Assembly: GCA_030512335.1 (NCBI GenBank)
Contig: JAULSU010000001.1
Coordinates: 5,332,001-5,396,000, forward strand
Source: Immersiella caudata
Taxonomy: Eukaryota > Ascomycota > Sordariomycetes > Sordariales > Lasiosphaeriaceae
DNA length: 64,000 nucleotides
Reading direction: 5' to 3'
Shown here: positions 10,861-22,218 of the stretch, piece after piece
Layout of the letters: every line of letters starts with the position of its first letter
Position numbering within the stretch: position 1 is the stretch's first letter
The notes under the pieces: model-generated
Databases searched by the model: none
Told to the model about the DNA's origin: nothing
What the model saw: the letters and a program-made list of their open reading frames with translations, nothing else
Made by a program: the position numbers and the translations under genes

Positions 10861-11640
10861 GTTATTTCTATACAATCATGGCTGACGCGCTGTCGCGACG
10901 CGGCGAGCAACGAGATGCGGTGTGCGATGTGCAACGGGCGCAGGGGGGCAAGCGATTGACGGTCAGACCGTCTTTTGTCGGCTCGGAAGGGGATTCAGCT
11001 GCTCCTGCCTTCGGCAGCGCAGAAGTGAAGTTTTGATGTCAAACTGGCACGAACGCAGCAGACATGTGGGCGACGTAATGGTCGGGCAGAGGCGGCAATA
11101 ACCTCAGTCTCCCAACGGCAGGTTTTGGATCCCGTCTAAGGCAAGGAACGCTGACCAAGTGCCAACGGTGCAGCTGTCGGGAACGTAGTCGCAAGGCAAC
11201 AACAGCTCTCAGCCTCATCGGGAAGCTGCGTCAATTGCCCCACCATGCGCATGTGGCATCACGGGGAGAATCACGTGGCGATAACAATATCAATTACTCA
11301 CATTCCCCAACCCCAGCCCCTGATTCCACTCAGCGGGCAGCGGTGGAAAAGGGGGTTGGCGCATGACCTCGGAATTCCTTTTGTCTTACCCGGAGCATCG
11401 CATGAAAGGGGAAGCCTCACAAACAATACATCCACAATTTCGAACTCAGTGATGTGGTGATGCTTCACCACTGGCAGCGTCAAAAGCCAGATGTGAGCAT
11501 TTTTGGTTTACAACTGACAGTGCTCCTGCGAAACAGGACTGAACTGGCGTTCAGCGTTGTTACCGCATGATTAGTTATTGTCGCGCATTACCACTGCACT
11601 AAAAAGCAGGGAACGTTCAATTGCTCTGACAAGTGGTCAT
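10861..11640. other. Upstream region of the raptor gene
   Basis: No coding signal. It contains an E-box-like TCACGTGG near 11271. Composition is GC-balanced until about 11690, where an AT-rich island begins. Confidence 0.45.
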
Positions 11641-12193
11641 CGCTGTTTATCTGACAGTTATGGTGAGTATCTCTCATCCTCACCGGAAGATTGATTTATA
11701 CAGCTATCTTTATATATAGTAATTTTTGTAAATGATTTAATATTTCTTTTTACAAAAAAGTACAAGTAAAAGTACTCAAACAATTATAGTAAAGAAACAA
11801 AAAAATTTATGCATATATATATGTTGCTTTGTAGCACTCTACAGGCCTGTATTACAGCGCCTGAGAGCCTGTGGGAGCCTGTAGTACAGTGCTCCGGTCA
11901 GGGGAAGAAATGCGAGTACAGTGCTCCGGAGGAGCGCTGTGAGGTACGACAGCAGAGCTTACTAAGGTGCTGAAGGAAGCAAACGAAGGCCTGTACTACA
12001 GAGCCTAAAAGACAAGTTACAGCGGACTATGCGCTGTAAAACAGAAGGTCTTAGTGAACTCTGCACTGTAATGACAACTGTATTGCTTGTGAATTGCTTG
12101 CTTCAGTGAGTAGTACTCAACTGAAGGAAGTGAATTGCTTACTTGGAGGAAAGCTAATTACAAGAGAGGAGATGGCTAGTTATAGGCTGTGGG

Positions 12194-12219
12194 AGCTCTG
12201 GAATGGAAATTCCAGAGCT
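12194..12219. repeat. Inverted repeat, 10-bp arms
   Basis: AGCTCTGGAA and TTCCAGAGCT are perfect arms separated by 6 bases. It lies inside the palindrome-rich core. Confidence 0.85.
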
Positions 12220-12410
12220 TTCTACTACTAATATAATAATAGAATAGTATGGTGGAGGCTCTCCACAGGCCTCGTAATCACTGATGTGGCCTCAGAAGGT
12301 TGTGGAAGCCTGTGGGCTTCCAGAGCCTTCTGTGGCCCCCTGAAGGCCCTGAGGCCTTCTGGATTCCAGAAGGTTCGAAGCCACATTGTGGCTAGTGGGT
12401 GGTGGCTGCA

Positions 12411-12446
12411 GGTGCAGGGTACCCAGTGGGTGCAGGGTACTCAGTG
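12411..12446 (+). repeat. 18-bp direct tandem duplication
   Basis: GGTGCAGGGTACCCAGTG is followed at once by the same 18 bases with a single C-to-T difference (ACCCAG versus ACTCAG). Confidence 0.9.
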
Positions 12447-12461
12447 CCTTCCTCACTGGCA

Positions 12462-12481
12462 GGCCCTGTAAATACAGGGCC
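12462..12481. repeat. Perfect hairpin GGCCCTGTA-AA-TACAGGGCC
   Basis: Nine-base arms with a two-base loop. It carries the same CTGTA/TACAG core as the upstream palindromes and sits at the right edge of the GC-richer core. Confidence 0.9.
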
Positions 12482-12890
12482 TCTTTAGCGCTCTCAGAGG
12501 CTAGAATTTAACAATATAAAATACCTGTAATACTTTATAGATCTCAAGGCTTTATGTAATTTAAGTTTTAGTGTACTTATGTTTTTAGTGACTTTTTATT
12601 TCAATATTTGAAGATTATTTAACATATAAATATAAAATAACATAATACATAACAATCCAGTAATATAATTACATTTAAATTAATATTTCTATTATTATCT
12701 AGATTAATAAAACCTTAAAAACAATTTTACTTCATTTTTTATATCAAATATCTGATTCTTACGTAATTAAATTCTTTTAAAAAATAAACAAGTCATAAAA
12801 CCAAAACTAAAACATTTAAGCACTTAATAATTAATTAAAATTCAATTAAAGTTAAAGATATTTTTATTCATTTTTATTATCTCTAATGGT

Positions 12891-14884
12891 TGAGATGCAC
12901 AGGCTTTTCATTTTAGTGTAAACGTGTGAGTTCGTGTGGGTGTGGGGAGCAGGCTCGGTGTCATTCTCGCTTCTGCTCAATAGCCAGAGTGGCTGATGGG
13001 GGTGAGTGTTGGAATTGCAGCAATCCACAAAGCTCGAGAATGGAAGCCGCCAAGCCTGAGGAAGACTCCCTCGTTCGCTGGAGGCACATTGTGAGCCGTG
13101 CAGCGAGCTTGGAAACATGAAACATCCAAGACAAGGGTGTACAGGGGTCAAAGTGACAAGCACTGGCGCGGCGGTAACCGCATTCACTGCTCAAATTTAC
13201 GACAATCTAACCGGTTTTGGCACCAAGCGACAGAATTAGCCTCCAGCCTCCTCTTCAACCGCTGGTCCAGCTGAAGGCCAAATCGCTCCCCAAGCGCAGA
13301 ACGCGGCCGTTGATTTGGCGAGACTTCGACGAGGTTGGTGCAAGCTGTGTGGCGCATCCCATTTGGGAGCAACTTCGACATTGCAGAATCGAGCGCCACC
13401 CCTGAGTTACCGCAGCATTTCAACGCCGCCCGGATTAAGCTTAAGATCCACAGTGTTGATGGAAGCGAAACGCCGCATCAGAACCGAGGATATAAATTAC
13501 CATCTGTATGAAGGGCGCAGGGACCCGAATGGGCCCCAAGAACCTGTAGCTATGATTCGCATCGAATGGCGGGTCTCTGCAGAAATGTACAATCCTTGGC
13601 GTCCAGAATGCGTCTGACTGCAGGTACTGATCTCGGGGGCTTCGGTGTGTAGGTAACTGAGGTACCTAGGTAATCGTGTTCTGACAAAGTCCTACCTCAG
13701 GTTACCCTCAGCCTGGAGGAAGAGATGGCCCACTTGACACAAGCTACTAGCACCTCAGCAGCGAATATCTGGGTAGTCTGTCTGTGAGGTGCCTGGTGCT
13801 GTCGCACAACTTTTTCCTGTCCACGGTTGAAAAAAGAGAAATGACACGGCGAGCCTGGCCGGGGTAATCTCATCTGATCAGCAGAGCCGAATGCTCCGTC
13901 GGAACCCCGTGAGGTCGGGGAAGAGCCCAGCGGCCGCGTCTATCAATAAATAGCATCACCAACTCAAGAAGAATCGGATTGGCGGTCTTCAGGTGGTGGT
14001 GTTGATAACGCCGGGCGCCCCTGAATGCCGAGTCTCGACGCTGACAGCTGGAACCCTTGAAAAAGGTAAGGTGGGTGGACTGGAAGAGAGCGACCCAGCT
14101 CGTACGCAGTAGGCGTTCCGCTGCGGTGGGTTGTCCGAGAAAGTGACAAGACGGCCCCGGGATTGGCCGGCTGGAGGGACCGCGGGAAGTGCATGCAGAG
14201 GGAAGTGATGCCCCTTTCGCAATCGATTTGTTCTCCTGTCGCTTCACCGCGCAGCGGCATTTGGCTCCACTGCCCCCCCGCAACCCCGGTCGCTCGTCGT
14301 CGTCGCAGACACCTTGCCCGTACCAGCGTGTTGCATTTCGTCCAAGTTCGCAATTCTGCCCATTGCACCACACCCCGACACCTTCAATTTATGCGTTTTT
14401 GGTCTGTTGGGCTCCGGGACGGTAGCGGCTCATCGCATCCATCAGAATTTCCATCTCTAGCGCTGCGCCGCCAGCCTTATTTGTTTTGCCTGTGAAGGTT
14501 ACCGTGAGCAGGGTTCTCGTCTGAGGCTGCTCCTTGGGGCGCTCGTGCCGTCGACAGGGCCCCCCCCCTTCTCAAAAAATAAATCGAGAGGTCGAACACC
14601 GAAAATCGAACGGCTGTCGCTCGACTCCACCGATGCTTCCCCAGCCATCGAGCATCGATTCCCTCGCCGACCTCCACTCGTCCCTCCGTTCCAGCTAGGT
14701 CGCCGGCCGTTCGCCAGACGTCGTCCTCCCGCTCCTGCACGCTCCCGCGCCCCCCCGACGGTCAATTGAGCGTGTGGCTACGGCGAGCCTGTGAGACCGC
14801 GAAAACCATCGAGCATCACAGCGCTACTGCAATCTGCGAACCCGACGACGCTGTCTCCCCGCAAGGGGCCTTTAGGAGGAAGCC
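12891..14884. other. Long intergenic region and leader of the kelch gene
   Basis: No convincing gene. Short ORFs (for example 13217-13405 and 13870-14373 minus) lack motifs and overlap one another on both strands. A TACCTAGGTA-type motif cluster lies at 13650-13673. The last 600 bp are C/T-rich with a C run near 14565, consistent with a long 5' leader for the gene at 14885. Confidence 0.45.
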
Positions 14885-17800
14885 ATGGCTTTTCTGTTCA
14901 AGTCGAAAAAGAACCAGGACAGGGCGCTCGCCAGCCGAGATGGACCTCCGTCCTCGGGTGGGTCGTCAATCCAGAGCGCCGCCGCGCGCGTCCGGGACGA
15001 AAAGAATTCGCGAGCGACGCCGACCGGAAGTTTGAACTCGATTGATAATGAGGGCAGCATGGGGAGTCCGGACCAGAATTACTCTCGCCAGCGAGGGCAG
15101 AGCCTGGACCAGACGCAACAAGGCCCTCCGCCGCTGCAACAATCGCAGCAACCTAGCGACCTTCCCGTAAGCCCTATCCTTTGCTTTCTGTTATCTGACA
15201 GCAAAGATGAATGGTTTCTGATGTGTTTATGCGCAGTTTCGCAATGGCGCAAATTCCCAACCGCAGTCCTCGAACCCGAACGCATCGTTGTACCCGTGGT
15301 CGCAAAGGCGATTGACTTACACTTCTTCGCATCCCAGTCCGTTTCCTCGATATGGAGCCGCGGTTAATTCCGTTTCGTCCAAAGAGGGCGATATATATGT
15401 GATGGGTGGCCTGATTAACAGCTCAACGGTCAAGGGCGATCTGTGGTTGATTGAAGCGGGTTCAAATATGGCCTGCTACCCTCTTGCAACGACCGCCGAA
15501 GGGCCAGGACCTAGAGTTGGGCATAGCAGTCTGCTCGTGGGAAATGCATTTATTGTGTATGGCGGAGACACCAAGATTGAGGAGACGGACGTGCTTGACG
15601 AAACTCTTTATCTTCTCAATACATGTGAGTCTGCTGCGGCATCGAGAGTCGCAAGATGCTGACAGTCCGCAGCGACGAGGCAATGGTCCCGAGCCTTGCC
15701 AGCAGGGCCACGGCCCGATGGCAGATATGGACACTCCCTAAACATCTTGGGCTCCAAAATATACATCTTCGGTGGCCAGGTGGAAGGATATTTCATGAAC
15801 GATCTCGCGGCTTTTGACCTGAACCAGTTACAGATGCCGAATAACCGCTGGGAGATGCTTATTCAAAATAGCGACACCGCAGGCCCTCAGCAGGGGAAGA
15901 TCCCGCCAGCCAGGACGAACCACTCGATGATTACGTATAATGACAAGATGTATCTGTGAGTATATCAACGAGAAGCGGATTAGGAGAAATGCTAACCTTA
16001 TAGATTCGGTGGAACCAACGGGTACCAGTGGTTCAACGACGTCTGGTGTTATGACCCTAGCACAAATCTGTGGAGTCAACTGGATTGTATAGGATACATT
16101 CCTGTCCCGCGCGAAGGTCATGCCGCGGCCATAGTCGACGATGTCATGTACATCTTCGGAGGCCGGACGGAAGACGGGGCGGACTTGGGCGACCTTGCCG
16201 CCTTCCGCATCACCTCGCGCCGTTGGTACACTTTCCAGAACATGGGTCCCTCTCCCTCGCCGCGGTCTGGTCACAGTATGACAGCTGTGGGAAAAACCAT
16301 TGTGGTAGTTGGAGGCGAGCCCAGCTCCGCCGCGGCTGCTGTGAACGACTTGGGCTTGGTCTACTGCTTAGACACGACGAAGATAAGGTATCCGAATGAT
16401 TCTCAAGCAAGTGCAAACGGACAGAGAGCTCCGACAGGAACTAGGCGACCCAGCGATGTTACAACGGCTCAGAATGTCCCTCGATCCTTACCGTCGCGCG
16501 ATGGTTCAACCGGACCGCCTGATGCGAAACGGCTGATGGGAGCTCCTCGAGAGGCCGGGCAAGTTCCAGTGGCGGGCGGACCAGGGGCTCCGAACGGGTA
16601 CAGGGGCCCAACTCCTGACGGAAGCGCGCCCAACGGGATACCCAACGGTGGTTCGAAATTACCCAGGTCAACCATCGCTGCACCTGGACCTTCAGGTCCT
16701 CCTCCTCAGGGCCAACCACCAAACCCCGCGATAATCACAGCAGCCACACGGTCAAGAAATGCATCCATGGAGCGGGTCGAGGTTCGGGGCTCTCCAGGCC
16801 AGTCTCCCGTCACACAACAGAATACAGCTCCCAGGGATCAAGACGTTGGGGCAGCTGACAGGCGCGGCCCTACAGCTAGACCTGGCCCGAAAGCAGCAGA
16901 AGTGATTTCTGAAGGGCCTAAACCGAAGCCCGTAAAAACATCCCGTGGCCCGACACCAGTCGACATGTCCAGCGAACAGGCCCCAAAGCCAGTCCCAACC
17001 CGACCCGCTTCTCCACCACCCCCTACCCGTCAGAATAGCAACCCACTTTCCAGGAGGTCATCGGCAAGAAACTCTCAGACTGTCGCTATATTGAAGGAAC
17101 TCGACTCGGCCAGGAACCGCAACGCTTGGTATGCTTCTGAGTTGGAATTGGCACGAAAGGCAGGCTACGTACCCAACACGTCGTTGAGCCCGGTCCTGGA
17201 TAGCAGAGCTGCTGAGACGTTTGACGACGACGACAGGCCGCTCATTGAGGCGTTGCTTGCGATGCGGCAAGAACTCGCCAATGTTCAGACGTCTGTAGAC
17301 AAGCAAGCTGTTCTTGCTGCAAAGCAAATTGCTGAAGCCGAAAAACAGCGGGATGCGGCTATTCAGGAAGCTATTTACGCCAAGGCTCGGCTCGCAGCGC
17401 AGACAGGAGGCAGCGCAGCCAGCACGCCGCAGGCAGAGCGCGCAGCAGATGCGGATGATCGGGTCGCTGAGCTCAACCGGAAACTCGCCACGGCGCTCAG
17501 CACCCAGAAAGAACTCCAAGCTCATCTGGACCGCCTGAGCACCGACGTGGAGGCTGAGAGGAAGGCACGAAAGCTAGCAGATGATACTGTCAATGCTGCT
17601 CAAAAGAGGATGTCAGAGTTGGAGGCTTACAAGCAGCAAAACTCGTCAGAGACGGAGCGACTCAAGGCTGAACTACACATGGCTCAGCGGGAAGCTCGCG
17701 AGCAATCCATTGCTGCGGCAGAAGCGGTGGCAGCGACACAAATGCTCCGTGTTGAGAAGGATGACCTCGAACAAAAGCTAAATGAAGCCCTGGGAAGCTC

Positions 17801-19448
17801 AAAAGAACAGGCCGAAGCTTTCCAGTCCCTGCGCGGAGCGGTAGCGGCCTCTGCTGAGACGAAAGCATTGCTAGAACGGAAGCTTGAAGAGGAACGCGCC
17901 ATCAGGGAGAAGGTCGAGGCGAAGCTCAACAAGCTGAAGACCGAGCACGAGGCCCGCACCGCGGAACTCGTAGCAGCCACACAGCGTCTACGGGATGCTG
18001 AGGAGCTTGCTGAGCAGCATGCCAACGAGGCCAAGCTCCATCGCCAGGCCGTGTTGAGCGGACTCGACAAGATTTCCGCTAGGGATGTTGCCAAGTCGAA
18101 CAAGGCCGATGCCGATCGCATCGTTGCACTCCAAAGCCAGCTCGCCGCTGCCAATGCACTTGTCAAGAAATACCAACAGGAAGCAGACGCCGCGGCTGAC
18201 AAATTACGAGGCGCTGAAGAGCGCATCGCAGGCCTGGAAGCGTACCAGGAGCAGGCAAGCCGCGAGGGTGTGACAATCCGCAGGCAACTCCAAAACGCTC
18301 TGAGGGAAACTCAATCTCTTCAGGCTGCCAACTCGGACCTCGGCAACCAACTGGCGAAGCAACAGCTTGAGACCAACGCCCTGTCGGTGCAGCATAATAC
18401 CCTCAAAGACATCCTCGCAGAACGAGGCATCTCGCCCACCTTGGCGGCGCGCTCAAGGGGCAGCCCACGGGAAGGCTCTCCTGAGCAAGTGCGTCTCCGA
18501 GAGCTTGAGCAGCAGCTCAACGCAGCCCACGTCGCACACGAACAGTCCAAGGCGGTTGCTGCGCAACAAGCTCAGGAGGCGGATGCGACGTATCGCGAGA
18601 AGCTCACCCAGCTTGAGAACGACTACCAGTCCGCAGTCCACTATGTCAAGGGTACTGAGAAGATGCTCAAGCAGCTCAAGGAGCAACTGTCAAGGTACAA
18701 GACGGAGAACTCTCGCCTCAAGGAACAGGTTGTCGAGCTGGAGGACAAGCTCGAAGCCCAGACAACCGCAGCGAAGGATGTCCCCAGCGATTGGGAAGCG
18801 CAGCGCGAAAACCTGCAGGGACAGATCGCCAAGCTTCAGGCTGAACTGCAAAAGTCGTCATCACAACTCGAGAAGCAGGTTCAGACAATTCGCCAGGAGC
18901 TGGCTGACAGCAAACGTGAACGTGGCTTGGCTGTGCGGTCCGCCGAGGAGGCAACCCGACGACTCGACGCCTCCAAGAAGGAGCTCGAGCAGCTGCAGCA
19001 GGAGAACGCAATGCTTGAGCAGCGAGCCCTTGAGGCAGAGCAAAAGGTCGGATCCTATCTGGACCAGATGGAGCTCAGTGTAGACAATTATCGGCGGCAA
19101 AGCCGGCAAGCGGGCGACCATGCTGTGGCGGGTGGCAACCCTCTCGGCGGCACAAATGGCCTAGGCCATATCCGACAGGAATCGAGCGAGACGGAGAGCG
19201 TGTACGGCGGCGTGAGCGATGCTAGGAACAGCACGGCGCTAGACGCTCTGGCCAACGAGCTCGACACACTGCGCAGCCACTGGGAGGCGACCAACAAGAA
19301 CTACCGGCTCAGCAACACGTTCGATTTCGAGTCGCACGCGCCACCAAAACGGGACGACCGAGCCAGCATCGGGCTGAGCGGGAGTCTGGCGGACTGGAGG
19401 AAGCGGCTCGATGACGACCACCCAGAAGCACCTGGCAATGCCAAATGA
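14885..19448 (+). CDS. Kelch-repeat cell-end marker, TeaA/Tea1/Kel1-like (1465 aa)
   Basis: Tea1/TeaA proteins travel on microtubule plus ends to the growing tip and mark where actin-based growth occurs; Kel1 is the yeast relative. Exons are 14885-15166, 15237-15624, 15673-15955 and 16004-19448, all in frame at consensus splice sites (CTAAC branch before the last acceptor). Residues 1-94 are polar with a Gln/Pro-rich end. Kelch blades follow at about 120-410; typical units are GDIYVMGG, NAFIVYGGD, SKIYIFGGQ, LFGGTNG and MYIFGGRTEDGADLGD. A Pro/Gly-rich disordered linker spans about 430-650. A long coiled coil runs from about 690 to 1340, rich in Ala, Glu, Gln and Leu heptads. The C-terminus ends PEAPGNAK with no prenylation box, as expected for TeaA rather than its membrane partner TeaR. 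Length is near that of fungal TeaA. Confidence 0.93.
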
Positions 19449-20741
19449 TAGACGCATCGTTGGACACGCGTTGTAAGGACTATGCGAAGACGAACTCTAA
19501 TGTTTTGATGACGCCGACCTGAGGCTGGAAGGGAGGATTTGGACATGCCGACTCGAACTTCCGTGTGCTACCACACTGTAATATTCTTTCTTCTGGCGGG
19601 GATCTCGCCTCATTGCGAACAGCCTTTTTGGGGGGTTTTAGGAAAGTCTCTTTTCTTCATAGCTGGTGTTCAGTTCTCTACATCCTGTCGTTTAGGTGCC
19701 GAGATTTTGTTTGGAAGTTGCGGCTTTTTTTTTACTACTTGCGGGCGACGAGGGCGCGCATAATTCTCATTTGGAATGCGTTTTTTTTGGGTGCGAAAGA
19801 ACAGGGAGGGGAGAGGGGAGAGTCTTGTCTATTTCGTTGTAATGTCTTTTTTTTCTGCTTGTCTTTCCCTGTCCTTTTGCCTGCTCCTGTATCTAACGGG
19901 TTGATGAAAATGTGTGTGGAGAGAAGATTTCCATTTTCTTACCTTTTGGTAGGCGAGGAAGGAAAGTTGGAAAGTAGGAGGAAGGATGGGAGAGATGCTT
20001 GTTGTTGATAGTAACATAGGACTGTCAGTTGAGACAGTCGGTGATGGATGGGACTGAATGGAAACGAGGTTCAACGGCGATAGCATATCATGCGTGCTGA
20101 TGTGACTTTGGATACGTATAATGTGGAATCATCTGGGTAATCGGCAAGCCTTCGCTGTATAGGGAATTGCCGTTTCAGGAATCTACTGTTGTCTGTTGCT
20201 GACTTTGGCTCCTGATGAGGAATCATGGCGGTGGGTGTTTCAGCGGTGAGACCCCTGAGGCGTAGTAGCCAATCAGGTGTTACAGACGCCTACCGATCCA
20301 GGAGGTGAGGGAGGGAGTACGCGCCGTTTGTAACTGGCCCCCATTTTGCGTTTGGCGCTGTGGAAGCTATGACGTCGGTGCAAATCCAAATCCCTTGGTA
20401 CTGCGGCGGGTTGGGTGAGACTGGGAGTCTCATCCGGGGGTTGTCCTGGGTGGGGATCGGAGGGTCGTGAAAAGGGGCTTGCGATGTGAAAGCACAGAAG
20501 GGATGCTACAGGGGAGAAACTTGGGATTTCAGCGGGTTGGCTTTTGTAGCCTGGTCGATGGGGTTGTTGAAACCCTCCGAGAGAGACCTCCTGACGATGG
20601 GTCGTGAGTGGGAAGAGGGGGATGGAGATAGGTATATATCTTCGAAGAGAGTTTCTCGAGATGATGGTGTGCCTGACGGGTGAAGTGCTTTCGTTGTCAT
20701 TAAGTTCTTCACATGATCAATATCCTGGCGATATCAACAAG
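19449..20741. other. Intergenic, T-rich 3' region then promoter
   Basis: Several poly-T runs (19626, 19730, 19780, 19850) mark the probable 3' UTR of the kelch gene. No ORF with motifs is present. The last 150 bp should hold the promoter of the secreted protein, but no clear TATA box stands out. Confidence 0.45.
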
Positions 20742-22041
20742 ATGATCTTTCTTACCAAGTTCACTGTGGCGATTATCTCCCTGGCGGCCGCCACCACCGC
20801 CCTCCCCCAAGCAGCCATCCCGCCAATTCCTCCACCCCTCCGCAACGCCAGAGCCCTCTACTTCATCACCAACAACCCCCAAAACGAGGTCATTGCGCTC
20901 CAACTCTCCTCTTCCGGCCTCCTGACTGGCTTCGCCTCTTCCACATCCACCGCCGGCAACGGCTCTAACGGTATCGACGCTTCGACCAACCTCCCCGCGC
21001 AGCCCGACGCTCTCTTCAGCCAATCAGCCCTGTCCACTGTCCCGTCACCCGACGGCAAGGGGACCCTCATCTTCGCAGTGCGCACCCCTTTTCCTCCCCA
21101 ACTTGAACCCACAAGGTCTAACCCCATCATCACAGGTCAACGCCGCCTCCAACACCCTCTCCGTCCTCTCCTCCCCTTCCCTCTCCCCCCTCTCCCTCAC
21201 CCTCCTCTCGACCGCCCCTCTCCCGGGCGACTTCCCGGTTACCGTCTCCGCTTCCCCCCTCCAACGCACCGTCTGTGTCGGTACCACCGGCTCCACTGCG
21301 GGCATCACCTGCGCCCCCTTCACACCCACCACCCTCGGTCCCTTTGACGCGATCCGTCCTTTTGCCTTGAACCAATCGAATCCGCCCACGGGGCCATTGA
21401 ACACGGTGTCACATGTTTTCTGGTCGGGGGACGAGTCCCGCTTGCTGGCAACGGTGAAGGGAGATCCGGATGCAAATAACACGGGGTTCTTGGTCAGTTT
21501 CGGGGTGCAACAAGGGGCAAGCGGCGCTGGGAGTTGTGTGGAGCGGGAGGGTGTCGTTAGATCGCCGGAGGGAACGGCTGTCCTATTTGGGGCGGCGGCG
21601 GTGAGGGGGGGTGAAGAGGGGGATGTGCTGGTGACGGACGCGTCGTTCGGGGCGGTGGTGGTGGGGGTTGATGAGGCAGGGGAGGTTGCGGTGAAAGGGA
21701 GGGCGGAGGTGGAGGGGCAGGTTGCGACTTGTTGGGCTGCGGTTTCGCCGGCGACGGGGACGGGGTTTGTTACGGACGTGGCGAAGAATAGGCTGGTGGA
21801 GGTGGGTGTGAGGGATGGGGTGGAGGTGCTTGGGGAGATCGACCTCACGGGGAATGGGGATAAGGGGTTGATTGATCTCGCCGCGGCGGGAGAGTTGGTG
21901 TATGCGCTGTCACCGGGGGATAGTGAGACCGAGGCGGCTGTGACAGTGGTGAACGTGAGGACGAGGAGGATGGTTCAGCATGCGAAGCTGGGTGGCGTGG
22001 GGGTGAATGGGAATGCCATGGGTATGGCTTTGGCGTTCTAG
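20742..22041 (+). CDS. Secreted beta-propeller, lactonase / 3-carboxymuconate cyclase-like (413 aa)
   Basis: Exons are 20742-21077 and 21136-22041; the intron (GTGCGC donor, CTAAC branch, CACAG acceptor) leaves ...LIFA-VNAASN in frame. The ATG at 20742 begins a classical signal peptide (MIFLTKFTVAIISLAAATTA). The mature part starts with a Pro-rich segment, then repeated beta-strand units such as LYFITNNPQNEVIAL and GDVLVTDASFGAVVVGV, which resemble the seven-bladed lactonase propellers found in many secreted fungal proteins once annotated as 3-carboxy-cis,cis-muconate cyclases. Catalytic activity is unproven for most of these and no active-site motif is evident. Codon use in the second half is very G-rich (GTGGGGGT... 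runs), unlike neighbouring genes. Family assignment is tentative; secretion is likely. Confidence 0.68.
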
Positions 22042-22107
22042 GTCTGCATCTCGTAAGGCCTCGCTGTAAAATACAACTTCCAGTTCCTGATTCCATACCT
22101 GCCATTA

Positions 22108-22123
22108 CCCCCCCCCCCCCCCC
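22108..22123 (+). repeat. Poly(C) tract, 16 bases
   Basis: An uninterrupted C16 run lies in the 177-bp gap between two convergent stop codons, so it falls in or near both 3' UTRs. Exact length may vary through slippage or sequencing error. Confidence 0.9.
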
Positions 22124-22218
22124 TCAACACATCTCTCACAAAAACACACAAAATGTCCGTCTAAACCACACTCCATCGCTCGCTCCAAGCAAACCCCGGT
22201 CCCCAAAACTCTTCATCC

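Larger units (their letters stand above)
11690..12890. repeat. AT-rich island with a palindrome-rich core, probable decayed repeat element
   Basis: AT-rich flanks (about 11690-11830 and 12490-12890, with long runs of A/T and many TpA steps) enclose a GC-richer core at 11830-12490 with no ORF of note. The core repeats short palindromes around CTGTA-N-TACAG (11847-11857, 11879-11889, 11991-12001), a GGCCCTGTA/TACAGGGCC hairpin, and short direct repeats: AGTACAGTGCTCCGG at 11883 and 11915, and an 18-bp tandem at 12411-12446. A sudden composition change in an otherwise even window is what a relic transposon altered by repeat-induced point mutation would look like. The element class cannot be named: I saw no target-site duplication, long terminal repeat pair or transposase remnant. 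Confidence 0.5.

Noticed and set aside
11640..12890. Complete LTR retrotransposon or DNA transposon
   Set aside because: No transposase or reverse-transcriptase remnant, no paired terminal repeats and no target-site duplication could be found by eye.
13870..14373. Overlapping ORFs on the minus strand (up to 167 aa)
   Set aside because: Mutually overlapping frames with no recognisable domain, in the probable leader or promoter region of the kelch gene.
17684..18226. 180-aa minus-strand Ser/Ala-rich ORF in the kelch gene
   Set aside because: Antisense reading of the Ala/Glu-rich coiled coil; typical shadow ORF.
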